A DNA stretch of 64,000 bases, taken from NCBI RefSeq assembly GCF_002078875.1, contig NC_034410.1, positions 77,220,661-77,284,660 on the forward strand, given 5' to 3'. The notes beneath the pieces are model-generated. The model searched no databases. It was not told the origin of the DNA and saw only the letters and a list, made by a program, of their open reading frames with translations. Each line of letters starts with the position of its first letter. Position 1 is the first letter of the stretch. Position numbers and translations under genes: made by a program. Of this stretch, positions 26,574-39,070 are shown in pieces. The stretch is from Numida meleagris (lineage: Eukaryota > Chordata > Aves > Galliformes > Numididae).

Positions 26574-27509
26574 CAAGATGATATTAAGTACTTTCTTTCC
26601 TGGTAATCTGTCCTATCAGTGAGCACTAGCTGCAAAGACATGTTTACTTTTTTAAATTGGGCTTTACTTTCTGCAGAGTCAATCCCATTTAAGCTTTATC
26701 TTACAACCTGACCCAATCAGAACATAGAATACACCTTGTAATACCTCTTTAACTTGCGAAATATTTTACAGTAAGAAAAACATCTCTGAGGCTTTTTCTT
26801 ATTCATGTCTGTCTCCTTGCCTATTTTGATTGGTGATATACATCTCTTGCTCTATGAGAATCATCCCCATCTGTTTCTGACAGATTAGTTTTCTTCGCTT
26901 CAGTTCTATAACTGTGCTTATCTTTACTTTTCTACCATCTCTCTCTCTCTATGAATGAAGTGCATGTGGCAGCCTGTTACCTTCCAGCTGCCAACACAGA
27001 GGCAAAATTAACATAGTGTCAGCTAGCAGGTCCAAATCTGGCAGTGCTTGCCAGATCTGCTTCATCTGAAGTCACACTGTACTGTGGAACTGCATGAGCC
27101 ACTCAACGTATTCTCCCTCAAATACACATTTGCGCATAGAGGTAGCAATTACAGTGAACAGCAAGGGGTTTGATCCCACTGCTACTGTTTATTCCCCACC
27201 TATGTATATTGTGCTGAATTTATCTTTTTTTTCCTACTTTCTCTATGACTTAATGCGTGTGAAAAAGGTGTCCCCTGCTATCAAGCTCACAAGAATGCAG
27301 AAAAGGAATATGTAGCTAAGTCTCTAAGGATTATCTCTGAGCTCTCTAACTATAGCCTTCTCAGTGAGACTCAGACTGAGACAATTGTGCTTATTTATCA
27401 CTCTGTGCAAGCAGGAAAACTTTTACAGTTAGCTGGTCTGTTTTTGTATAGGCTCAAGGCTTTTCTTCAAATCAGTGCTAACACTACTAGAAAAAACAGT
27501 CAAACAAGT

Positions 27510-27704
27510 GGCAGCTTTCCAGCCACTCCTCCCCAAGCCTGTAGGGTTGCCTGGGGTTGTTGTGACCAAAACGCAGGACTCAACAGTTGGCCCTATTGAA
27601 ACTCATATGGTTTACCTTGGCCCATCGATGCCGTCTATCCAGGTCCCTCTGTAGAGCCTTTCTACCTTCCAGCAGATCAACACTCCCTCCCACCTTGGTG
27701 TCAT
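27510..27704 (-). mobile_element. Internal CR1 fragment lacking both ends
   Basis: The reverse complement matches 288-482 of the first CR1 at all but two of 195 positions (about 99%). It covers ORF2 just after the FADD motif, from ATGACACCAAGG to GAAAGCTGCC. Both differences are at CpG sites that this copy has lost (TG/CA forms here). Similarity stops abruptly at each end, and no 3' UTR or octamer tail is present. Ordinary CR1 insertions keep the 3' end, so this piece was either trimmed by deletion or inserted another way. It encodes nothing complete. Confidence 0.93.
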
Positions 27705-30700
27705 AATTGGGTGGCTGGGATACAACTTAGTCAAGTCTCAGTCTATTAGCAATACAATGGCATAATGGAGAAAATAACTGGGCATTGTTTAAAAATCAAA
27801 ATTAACTGGAAGAATGAAATTGCATATTTAGATTTCAGTAATATTCCCTCTACGCTGACTGCCACACTGAATGGATTCCACTGACACTTTTATTATAATG
27901 GAAACATAATGATAGCCAGCACTGTGCCTCTTTTTTTCTAAATATTAAGGTGTTACATTTTCAGAGAGAAGATGTAGTGAAATTTGACAAGAGAATGAAT
28001 AAATCCTCAGTGCTAAAACTTTTCCTTTGTGCATTCCTGGCTATTATTATGGAGAAGTTTATAGTTGCATTTTCACGACAGAAATGATTGCTGTTATAGG
28101 TACTGAACTAAAAGAATGAAGCATGCAAAGTTAAATGGAAAAAAGAAAAAAAGAAGTTTAAAAAAAAGAAAAACAAGGAAGAAAAGGCTGGTACTATTTT
28201 AAACATCCTTATATAACTTGCTTGCTAATTATTCACTTTCAGAAGTCAAAATGTTTATCTAATTAGTTTCTCTGCTTGCTGCTGAGCTTTTCTTAAAAAA
28301 AGAAAATACAAGCACAAAAGAGGACTAATAACATTTTATCTAGCTAATGAGAATGACAAATTAAGCATGACTGTCCAAGTGTAAAATAAATCCAGTCATT
28401 TGGGTCAAATGTTCCCTGTGTGAACAGGATTTTCAAAGGGGCTTTAAGTGAGTCATTTCTATTGTGACAGATAAACTTTTTAATGCAAGCTTTCTTCTCT
28501 TGTTGGCATTTCTTTATACTCAGGAACCCAAAGTCTTGTGAAGTAGAGAACTGTACAAAAGTTAGTGTTGTCCGGAGCAAAGCAAAGCCATAAAGTTGGA
28601 GGCAAAAGAATGTGCAACTATGCATGAGCAGCATCTAGTGGCTAAAATCTCATTATGAAGCATGGAGGCACTGGACATTATCTGAAGCCCATTTTTTATG
28701 CTGAACGCTCCTGGGAAGAAGTAAAGTATGTAAGGGAAAAGCAGTGCTGCCTTTTGGTATAACTTCTGAACTAAAAATTCACTTTGTGCCCCCAGGTAAT
28801 AAACTGTGCATTTGAAAGATAAGCCTGTACCTCCACACGTCTGTGCTTTGCAGTTGAGTGGGCAGTGGTGTGACAGAGGCCTTTCTGTGGTGAGTGCTAT
28901 GGCACCACCTCATTCCTTTGGCAGGTTGGAACTGGTCTGCAGCAGTCTCTTCCAGACCTACACTGAGAAGGGGAGGTGTAGGAACTCAGCATCCCTGTTT
29001 TCTGAGAGCTTCCATACTGACAAGTCAGCCACAGGCTGTGCGGATTAAGAAAATGGTCCTAGTATAATCTTGTCTCTCATCAAGGGCACAGAACTAGGAT
29101 AGAATGTAGAAGTATGGATATTTAAAAATTCTAAGATATTCTTAGAGAAAGTTGTATTTAAGGAGTTTCTGATTACCTTGCACCGTCACCAAAACAAGTC
29201 ACTCAAGTGATCAAATAACCCATAATCTGGTCACCTTATTCCTTCGCAGAAACAGAGCAGCTCTAGAAAATGACACCTCAGTGCCCTCATGTTCTTCTAT
29301 CTAAGGAAAGAAAAAATAAAGTCAGTATGTAACCAGTGTATTTTTGACACTTTCCAGTATAAAAGCATATTCACAGATGTCCCTGGGCAGACTTCACATC
29401 AATGTTAAGAAAATACAATGAAAAAAAACAAGTTATGCTCTATGGAACTGTTGTTGCATGCTATTCTATTTTCAAAACTTTGCAGATATACTAATTAATT
29501 CATCACATGAACTTGTGTTAAATATGAAGTAGGATTATACCTTATGAGGTGACACTCAATGCATAATTTACTCCAAAAATATACCGTGTTTTAATAAAGA
29601 ATATTATTTTTACCTGCATTTCTCCATGATCTCATTCATGTTTCCTTCAAATACCCATTTTTTTCCCTCAGATCTGCTTGAATTTTTCCCAATTATATTC
29701 TAGAAATAGATAACAACATGCCTTCCTTAAGCAATAGTTACCTAAAATTGCAATAAAGAACATGTAACTTCACTGCTTAGAACAGTTTCTGTTTAGACTG
29801 TATCTCATTCTACCACTGTTTTAGACAGAACTGTGCATTTAAGTGAAATGCTGGCTTAAATATATTCTCTAATTTTCCTTTTTTTCTTCGCTAGTTTACT
29901 ATTAACAGCCCTATCACTTGAGTTTTTCCTTCTTCTATAGCTGTAGTAGATTCTTTTCCCTTTTCTAAAATCCTGCAAGATTTTTTAGAGGTAAAGAAGC
30001 AGCTGCATAAAGATGAAAATTTGGGGAGTCAATACAGAGTCCTCACTGAAAGTCCTAGAGAAATAAACATTGAGCTCTGTGGTCAATGAGGTGTCAGTGA
30101 AGACAGGCTTCCTGACTTCCTTTGACCTATTTTGTATTGTGATCATCTATGAATCTAGTCCTTATACCAAGATCCTCATCCAGCTCTTGTGCAGTGAGGC
30201 TGGAGCCACAGGCTCATTTTGCCAAGTTTTGATGTACAAACACAGCATTATTTGTAAAAGACTTTTGCAGAATGTCCAAGTGGTATTTCAGTGTTTACAC
30301 AGAGTGTTTCTCATAGTTTGGACTTTGCTTAGTGGCACACCAGAATATCAGTACATGTTCTACTCCTTGTGCAAACTGTGAAAGCACAGGAGAAACAAAG
30401 AAATGCCACAAGTTAGGATACCACTTATACAAGTCATCACTCTCTAGCACAACACTATACAGATACCCATGCATCTCTACCAACCCCGTTTGGCTATAGA
30501 GACATTATGTTTTATTAGTATGCTTGCAATGAAAACTGTTTCTTCTCATTCACAAGGAAAAGCCCTCTCCTCATGGCTGTTGAGCCCATCACAGTTTGTC
30601 ACCTTTTTGGACAGTTCAAGCACCAGGATCAGAGCAAAGCAGAACTCAGAGAGCAAAGAAAGTCACTAGTATATTATTAAGTTAGTTTCAATATTGATAT

Positions 30701-33700
30701 TGCTAAAACAGCAATTTCTTGCCATCCTGTTGTCAAGGTTGTCTTGATTGATTATTTCCCAGAATAAAGACAAGTCATCTGTTCAGCCACAGATAGTACA
30801 TTAGCACAGAAAATTTCATTCTCAACGTTCACACTGGTAAAGTGTATAGAACTGACCCATAATAAAGACTATAATGGAAATGCTCTGCTAAGAGTAAGTA
30901 GTGCCAACAACATCATCCACTCGCCTCACTTCCAACTAGTATTTCAGCTGAATGTATTGTTTAAATCCAGAAGCTTCCATCTGTCATCTCTTCTACTGAG
31001 CAAAAACAGTTTGGGTAAAATAATGTAGGGTAGTTGTGTTTAGACAGCAGTATAAGCTTCTCAGTATTATCCCTGTCAATGAACTCTAACCCTTGTACTG
31101 AATGCCAAGGCAATAAAAAATAAAGTAGCTTAAGAGCCTTTATTTTTCTGTTGATTTATTCTCTTTGAGTCCACTAACAAAGATTTCATTCCAGACTGGC
31201 TTTCCTGATTTGCCTAATACCCACCTTATGTCAATACATCTGCTACAACTGATTTCTTTTAGAGAAGTACTAAAATGTTTTCAAGTTGTAATACCCATCA
31301 GTCATTCAGCTCAAGAAGTGCAGTAAGTTCACAATAGCCTACAAAGGAGAAAAGCATTTTCTGCTGTAGGAATAAAGATCACATTCCTCTGTTCTTGATG
31401 GCAAATTTCACCAGTAAAAGGAAAGACTGTACCTGACAACCTTTCAAAGCCACAAATGTATGTTTTTGTATCACTATTATCAGGAGATATCTTCCACCTT
31501 TTTCCATTCACCTCCCTCCTCCCTTCTCTACTTCTCATCTCCATGTGGCTTAAAGGTACATAAGGCACAGTAGACCAGGTTCCCCTATTGCACTGTTAGA
31601 AGTTTTCAGTGGTTACTGTAAATTAATTTGTTCAATTCTGAAGGCTGGCTATATAAATTATGAATTATGTAAAACAACGTCTATTTCTATTAAAGTAAAA
31701 TAAGCAACACTGCATAGGAAAACCTTTGCTGCAGTGTTCTGTTCCAACCTTGCAAATTGCTTAGAAGCCATTAGGGCATTTTTCTTTGAAGGCTTGTATG
31801 TTTATAAATGCATTATTACCATACTAAATGTTATTGAACTGTACACTTAAAATACTATGACTAAAAGGATACAGACAGTGACTCTAAACTCATATTGTGC
31901 TTTCAATGATGGAGTTTTTCCTTTCTTTACAGAATAGAGACTGGGTTTAATTTACTAACAGAAAATCTTCAGTTTACAACAAGAGCATTTTACTCCTCTC
32001 TCACATCTAAAAATATTGATGGTAAAACTTTCTAGCATTTAAGGAGTAAACAACGTATTTCAGACAAAGAGATTATTTCAGTGTTTTCAACCATCTGATG
32101 GCAGAAATCAACTTGAGGAAAGTGATGTGATCACATTGTCCCATTGCAACATCCACACTACACAGGGAAAGCAATAGGCCAATATGGGTGCTGGACCGTG
32201 CAAGGTTTCAGCTGAACCTTGAGTTGAACTTTTGAATCTGTTAGAGAGAGACTAGCAAGCAAAAGTGAGATTACTCAGTTGCTAGGCTTTGTAGCTGGGA
32301 GCTTAGCAAGCAGCTTTTACTCTCATTTTTGGGTAGAGTACCTGTAGGCTACACATACAACAGATGCTCATGCAAGTGTATCCTGGCTGTGCCCCAAATC
32401 TGCTAGGGGCAGTATCATGGCACAAACCCTCTCTTGTCCCTTGCTTTTGGGAAGGAATGTAATCTGACTGAGTGACAAGAGAAGAACTTCACATCTCTCT
32501 ATTCAGATCCCTGATCAGGACTGTCAAGTTGTCAGTGCTACAGAGAACATCTTGGCATGCACTCACTTCCCATTCTGTCCAGAAGAGGACATAAAGAGTG
32601 TCCAGAACCCACAGCTTACAGAAGTTTTCATTTACCTGAAAACAAAATTTTGAGATCCTCCCATAGTCAGAAATGGACCCAATTTGTTACTTTAGTATAC
32701 ATTACTTCTTTTTAGTTAGTGAATCAGTGTGGATTTTCTTACTGTCTTCAGTGTTCTATGTATCTTTCTGTAAGTATAAATAAATATAACTACAAACATA
32801 AATACATATATGTATGTATGAATATAAGCTAACTCAAAATGTGATGTTACTGTATGAGCGTAGACTACAAAGTGCTAGATGGATATTTATCTTCTTGATA
32901 AGTTTACCTGAGTTTGTTTAAGTCACCAGTGGCATAACTCTGTGGGAATAGGACATGAGCTTTCCTGTCTGTATCCCCCTCAGCTTTTCATGTTTGGTCA
33001 CACGGACAGCTTCCAAATGAGGAAAGGAAACAGATTTCTTTATGAAAATTTATTCCAGGTACTTCCTATACAATCAAAATCCCCCAATCTCATTATTCTT
33101 CTTTGTTCCCATTTCCTGCAAATCCTCTTTATAAAATCTCTTCTGCTTGCAGAAAGTCAGGTTTTGGAGCGGATGTAAATATCATTTCTATGCTGACATA
33201 TAATGTAAATGTCACCTTTGTATTAATTCTGCTTTGTGTTTGTACTGGAATTGCACTAGAGAGAACCAATCCTAAACGTTAACCACAAAGAACAAAAAAA
33301 AACAGTGCATGATTCAATGAGCTTAGAGCATACGTGAAATTGATTTCTCTGCCAGAATTTGTTGATGAGTGGCTGTGTCAAAGAGATACATATTAGTAGG
33401 TAAAGTCAAAGAGGGAAAGCCTGGCTTTTTTTTGTATGCATTTGAATTATTCAAATAATGTAATTTCAATCATCTATGAAGTATCAATTCGTAATAACTT
33501 TGAAACAGATCAAGTACTTTGGTCACCTGGGGAAATGCACTGTTTTAGTCTGTTCCCTGCAGTGTGAAAAAAATTGTGGAATAAATTGTTTATAACCTCT
33601 GTTGTCTTCATCTGTTCTTATTTTACAATACCAACATTGGATATATACATCTTTATAAATGACTCAATTTGGTATTTGTCTTCCATTCTTATAGTTTACT

Positions 33701-36700
33701 CCCACATTCATATTCAATTAATAATGCAGCCAATTCCTAAATGAATGGCTACAAAAACTCTTCAGTGATCCCCGTATGTATTAAATACTGATTAGCCACG
33801 TAAATTTTACAATCTGATAATCAAATTTATACATTTCTTTTCAACTTTGGAATCATTAACATTATTTATGATGTTCTTGCAGGAGCCGTTATGCATCTGA
33901 GACTTAGAATTGGTGACAATTATACAATTAACTAGTAAGAAACATGTTTTATTAAATCAAATCTTGTCTGAGAAACAGTTTGTATATGAATGTATATTTA
34001 TTTTGAGACTTGGAAAGAACATAAGATAAAAAAAAATCTAATAGTATATTCTACATGATCACAGAATTTAGCCACTTAAGGAGAATGTATTTCCAAATGA
34101 CATAGCAGAAAGCAAGCTAAAGATTCTTCATCAAACATAAGAAATGAGGAAAGACAAATTTCAGTTTTGAGAAACATTATCCAAGTGACTCATTAGAATT
34201 TTTTATGTTGCAGACAAGGAAGGTTCTCTCTGCTGTACCTTATGCCCTGATCTTAGTGAAACTTCTCCCAGAAGCTTGGGTTTTGGCAAATGTTCAAGCC
34301 ACTCTACTGCATCCATCTCTTACTCAAGGAATGATGAGCATCCACTGATAATATTGTTGTCTCCTGGGTCAGAAGTCCAGCCTTTGAGGCTGTCAGTTTC
34401 AACAACTGGATAGCAATATGCTCAAGCAACTTGCATCCATGGTTTTATTAATGTATCTTCTGTTTCTCCCATTATGTATTGTGTTTCGCTACCACTTGCA
34501 CAGGAACAAACATAGGTTTCACAAAATGCTTGTTCTCACTAAAATGTGTTACTGCCTTGTTTGAACTAGGGAGTTTTCAACAGTATATCTATTTATTCTA
34601 GCACTGGTTTTAGACCTTGGCATACATTTTTAATTTCTATCACCTTTTATTCTGATTATTGTTTCAGATTAGTTTTTGGTGACTATGAAAAGTATTTTTA
34701 AGTCTTTGTATTTCTCAGAACCTATGTGGTGTAAAATAGACTAGACTGACATTACTTACACTGGCACTGAATTGTTGTGGGTTGTTGGATTGGTTTTTGT
34801 TATTGATGATGTTTTTGTTGTTGTTGTTTACTTGTGATTGACTGTTGTGTTGTTTTTCTTTTTTCCATTTATATGGCAAACCTTTTACTTTCTGATTAGT
34901 ACTTTGGTCACATGTAATTGACAAATCTTTTTTATACAGTAGTGGGAATAAGATGAGAGGTGAGTTACAAAGGATTCACCGTTAGCCCAGACTCACCAAC
35001 TCCGAAATCTGCCTGTGACTTTTCAGTGTAGATACATTAGGAGTTATGACCTCTTGGACTTTGCGAATGAATCAGCTCTTCCAATTGACATAAATGATTC
35101 TTATTACTCTTCCTTTTGATGTATGATTTTATTGGCATGCTTGATTGCTTCTTTTTTTGTATCAAAACACATCTTTCAGGGAGGAAGTTTCTGTATGGAA
35201 GACACATCATCCAGTGGTGTTTTTTCCCATGTTCTTCACTGCTAGCTCTGTCGTGAGTGTTAGGAAGACACGTTGTGTATGCGATCATTTTACACAAAGC
35301 AAGAGAGGTGTTCAAAATTTTTAGCAGGTTGGAAGAGAGAAAATATTGATACTCTTATTGATACAAATTCATCTGCCCTATGTCTGAATGAAGCAATTGT
35401 TTCACCGCACAGCAGATCATATTCTTTCCCTGGCTATTTCCCTGAAATATTGTTAATGCTGAACCTCTGAACTCACCTCCTAGTGGAAATCAATGTCTTC
35501 ATGTGTAGCTGTACCTCTAAGAGGAGCACAGTAATGTTCAGAGTGAGTATCAGCGTTAAAAGCAGAGAAACAAAGTGAGGGCTATTTTCAAATGACTTTA
35601 CTTGGCAGCCTGAAACTCCTTCTGTGCCTTAAAGAGGACACAAGATAGATCTCGCTTTTTATATGTGATTACCATCTTTCAATTTTACTGTAGTATCAGC
35701 TTCTTTTGGGGAAAATTTGGAACATGAAATGACCTATTCTAACTTTGTGTAAAGGGACAAGAGGGTGAGAGAGATAAGCATGGGAGTACAGGGAATGTTT
35801 TTTAAATTTCTGGTGTGCAGGAGGACAGGGTTATACCTGCCAAGATCTATCCTCAGTGAATTGCAGTTTGAAATTACTTTCGGCACAGCTGCCTGCGTGC
35901 TGGTCTTGGGAGATGCTGGAGTGGCTGGAGTGTGCTGACACAAATATTTGCATATGTGTGTAGGATATAATTTTTTTAATTGATATTACATTGCTTCAAG
36001 CAGCACAACACTATTAAAGGCAGGGAGACATAGCAGTGCTTCCTCCATCCTCGATGACCTAAATTATAGATATAAAATTTCTGTTTTTTTTTTTTTTTTT
36101 TGGATAATAGAATATTTGCAAAGAGAACAAGAAATCTGGTAAAAAGTGTCATTCCGTATGTCATTTTTTTTTTTTGCCCACCCTGCAGGTGAATAGAATC
36201 ATACAATTACTCTATAACATTACATGTAGAAAATATCAAATTAGGATTTATATATTTAAAGCAAAGAATCTGGAATAATTTCAACTATAATTAATTTGGT
36301 AATTAAAGGCTTCACTATCTGTAGACAACATTAATTTCCAAAGAACAAGCCAGAGCACATTTAGTAGGACAGAATTAGATAACACAGTCATAGAAACTGT
36401 AAAGCTAGCTTAAGCTGCTTTGAAAGAGACAGTCACAATCTTACTGTTTGCTGAAGCAATGAAAAAGAATATAGAAAATATTTCATTAAAAGGGGGGAAT
36501 TTGTTCTGCATTTGTAGGCATTGTCTAGCTCTTGACTATTTTACATTAAGCAAGTAAAAGTTTTATCCACCATACGTAGCTATTCAAATGAATTTGCAAA
36601 ATATAAGGTATATCAAAATAAAAAAAAATCAGATATATATGAAAAGAATTAATAGTGGATAATTGTCCCTAATATCTGGAGGAAGGAATTTATGAATCTT

Positions 36701-37214
36701 TCTTCATAAGATAAATGCATTTTTATATTGCCTTGCTAGTTTGGATGTTTGTAGAATGGAATTTCTGCCCAAAGTAATTGGTCGAGAGAAATCTAGCAAG
36801 TGCAAAATATATTTTCCAATGATATTATTTTTTTATCTTTGTGAATGAGCCACAAGCAGGCAATGATCTGAAAATCGTAGTCATTTTTCTCCTGACAAAA
36901 TGAACTTGCATCTTTGCAGAGTTCACAGAGTGGTTTAAAAAACTGAAAAACAGCACAAAACCTATGGAGTGGAGTGAATATGAATGATGGATAACTACAG
37001 AAAAAATATGATCTTACTTGCATACACTCAGTTAACGGAAGAAGATAATTTATCTGAGTAAATTATTAACGTCTTCAGTTCTAAGTAGCCTTACTAAAAT
37101 GATATGACTTCTGATTCTACAAATGAATGGTTTTTGGAAATTAAGTTTTTATTCCCATAATACCTATAACAAGCTTATCTTGCATTGAGCAGTTGTATCT
37201 GGTCAAATTATTAC
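27705..37214. other. AT-rich non-coding stretch, no gene recognised
   Basis: About 9.5 kb without a recognised gene or repeat family. Purine-rich A/G tract at about 28136-28190; TTG run at 34816-34828; T18 at 36084-36101. Open frames up to 103 codons (30070-30381) carry no known motif. Confidence 0.55.
36084..36101 (+). repeat. T18 homopolymer
   Basis: Eighteen consecutive T residues, with no retroelement body recognised beside it. Confidence 0.9.
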
Positions 37215-37219
37215 TATAG
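37215..37219. repeat. Target-site duplication TATAG (left)
   Basis: Identical to 38012-38016; abuts the TG end of the LTR. Confidence 0.8.
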
Positions 37220-37623
37220 TGTCTGAACCCTTCTTTTCTTTTGGCTCAAAGCTTGCTTTCTGAGGTATGTTTTGTGATAAGACTCTAACTGACTTACCAA
37301 GGAGGCAAATGGTGGGTGTCGCCGTGTGGCAATCAACATCACCTTGTGAACATTTGAAAGCATTTCCTTCAGGGCTGTTTGCCCCAGGAAGAGAGTGCTC
37401 AGGAGTGTTTACTGGCGGAAGATCTGGCCTGTGACCAAGTAGCGCCAGCTTGGTATGTGAGACTGGGGAATGATACCATCGTATCCTGTGAAAAACAGGA
37501 TGCAGGTGGGCACCTCCCTGCTCCCTCTTATCTGCTGGCAAGGCCCGGAAGATGGGTTTTCTGCTGAGATCCCAAAGCCAGAAGCTGCCACTCCAGAGAG
37601 AGCTGACTCGACCAATTTGGACT

Positions 37624-37630
37624 TATAAAT
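37624..37630 (+). promoter_or_regulatory. TATA box of the solo LTR
   Basis: TATAAAT lies in the middle of the LTR, 276 bases before the AATAAA, as expected for a U3/R promoter. Transcription would be expected to start about 25-30 bases downstream, at or just before the first minisatellite unit. Inferred from position; activity unknown. Confidence 0.6.
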
Positions 37631-37654
37631 AAGTTCGTACTGCTGCTGGAGGGT

Positions 37655-37728
37655 GTCGTCGACCAAAGCGGTCGTCGACCAAAGCGGTCGTCGACCAAAG
37701 CGGTCATCAACCAAAGCGGTTGGCAACC
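37655..37728 (+). repeat. 16-bp minisatellite GTCGTCGACCAAAGCG x ~4.6
   Basis: Three identical units (37655-37670, 37671-37686, 37687-37702), a fourth with two changes (37703-37718, GTCATCAACCAAAGCG), and a partial degraded unit to about 37728. Each intact unit contains the palindrome GTCGAC and several CpGs. It lies just downstream of the LTR TATA box. Confidence 0.95.
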
Positions 37729-37905
37729 GAACAACAAGCCCTGATGACCCATCACCCAAGAAGATCAACGTCAGCGCTACAAACAACGCTGGACCCCTGG
37801 TGGTGACTATCTCTCTTGCTTTCTACAAAGACTCCTTCCTTTTTTTTTATCTCTTTTCTATCGCCCACCTTCCCTTCCCCATCTCCCTAAGCTACTAGGA
37901 TTTGT

Positions 37906-37911
37906 AATAAA
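37906..37911 (+). promoter_or_regulatory. Polyadenylation signal AATAAA in the LTR
   Basis: AATAAA followed within 40 bases by GT-rich sequence (GACCCGTTGTGTCTT). This fits the R/U5 junction of the LTR. Confidence 0.65.
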
Positions 37912-38011
37912 CTGGTCGGGCTAACATTTGACCCGTTGTGTCTTAATCTTGCCGTCGGGTATACATATATTAAAAGAACCCCTTCTCCCTCCTGTAAATT
38001 GGAGCGAGACA

Positions 38012-38016
38012 TATAG
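38012..38016. repeat. Target-site duplication TATAG (right)
   Basis: Identical to 37215-37219; abuts the CA end of the LTR. Confidence 0.8.
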
Positions 38017-38783
38017 TCTGTAAAAACAGCCCTTAGATTTTACCATCAAGAATTGTACTTCAAAACTGAGTGACTAAAAATGTATGTACTGCAGCTTTAC
38101 TGAAGTGAAATTATAATGTTGCTGTAAATCTTCAATATTTAGCAAGCACTGCAATTTTATTTACTGATAGGTTTTATGTACTTTTTTCCAAATGTAATAG
38201 GAACAGAAATCTATTTTGTAATCATTTTATGATTGAGGCTTTTGGGGTATCATAATGTGCAAAACACATGACCTATAAAATCCATTTCCTGTAAGCACAA
38301 TTACTACCTTCAGTTGCTAATTAATGGTACTAAGACTTCAGGAAGGTAAACAATTATGTATTTTGTGGAAAAGAAAACCAACTTATTTGTAGCAGAAGTG
38401 ATCGTTCACTTTCAAATGGAGGAACTTGAAAACCAGAGTACTCACTGCAAAATAGTTTTATAAAGGAATTATGAAAACTCCAAAAAAGTATACGAAAATA
38501 CAAAAAAAAACCCACCAAATTGGAAATACAGTAAATAGATCCATAGCTAAGCTATCTAAAATGCTGAGGTGTATCCACAAAACTAAATAGTAACTATTAC
38601 TTAACTTTTTTGACTTGAGTTGTAGACCAAAATATATCATCTTCTAGGATGTCTAAGGATGCCCTTTTTGGAAACAATAGTAAAGAGAGAGTGCATATAT
38701 TTGATGTAACATAGGAGTTTACAAAGAGTTCCCAGATTTTTACAACAGTTTGTTTTCTTGGAACCACACAAGAAAATTGGTTT
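38017..38783. other. AT-rich non-coding stretch
   Basis: No gene, repeat or regulatory element recognised. Confidence 0.6.
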
Positions 38784-38830
38784 AGAATAAAATGGCTGGA
38801 AAAGACCTTCAGAGATCACCTAGTTCAGCT
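38784..38830 (-). mobile_element. CR1 3'-end stub
   Basis: AGAATAAAATGGCTGGAAAA, followed by GACCTTCAGAGATCACCTAG, resembles the reverse complement of the conserved CR1 3' UTR end. Only about 47 bases remain, a strongly 5'-truncated copy. Confidence 0.65.
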
Positions 38831-39013
38831 GAAGGATTTATCTCTAATATGTTTATGATAACACTATATATTCACAAAACTTTACATCCTTGTTGTAATT
38901 CATAAATTAATCAATGTAACGTAAAAATGTAGCTCAAATATCTGCGACATAAAAGGAACAGTAGGTTAGTGTTTTATTTTGCCTTGGTTGATTTGAAATA
39001 ATTTTGTTGGGAA

Positions 39014-39070
39014 TAACAGAATTATAGGGGTTGGAAGGGACCTTGAGAGATCATCAAGTCCTACCCCCAG
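39014..39070 (-). mobile_element. CR1 3'-end stub
   Basis: CAGAATTATAGGGGTTGGAA, then GGGACCTTGAGAGATCATCA and a short C-rich tail, matches the reverse complement of the CR1 3' UTR end. Compare TTTGAGTTGGAAGGGACCCT at 61 kb. Same orientation as the stub 200 bases upstream, but distinct in sequence. Confidence 0.75.

Larger units (their letters stand above)
24791..27509. other. Non-coding stretch, no gene recognised
   Basis: Contains an AAAT microsatellite (26187-26206) and a 19-bp direct duplication (26524-26573). No gene or known repeat family seen. Confidence 0.55.
37220..38011 (+). mobile_element. Solo LTR with internal minisatellite
   Basis: The 792-base segment starts TGTCTG and ends GAGACA, giving 5-bp terminal inverted repeats (TGTCT/AGACA). 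Identical 5-bp duplications TATAG flank it at 37215-37219 and 38012-38016. It holds promoter and polyadenylation signals in LTR order: TATAAAT at 37624-37630, a 16-bp minisatellite at 37655-37728, and AATAAA at 37906-37911. About 100 bases of U5-like sequence follow. There is no internal region, so it is a solo LTR. It shows no similarity to the LTRs at 13 kb and 60 kb, so it belongs to a different family. Its GC content is clearly above that of its surroundings. Confidence 0.85.

Noticed and set aside
28853..28890. Possible micro-exon between TTTGCAG and GTGAGT
   Set aside because: At 38 bases it is too short to judge, and there is no supporting frame or neighbour exon.
30070..30381. 103-codon + strand open frame
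   Set aside because: Hydrophobic, Cys-rich translation typical of AT/T-rich random sequence; no domain recognised.
37409..37786. Overlapping open frames through the 16-bp repeat (up to 125 codons)
   Set aside because: A 16-bp unit without stops keeps several frames open. The sequence is better explained as LTR U3/R.
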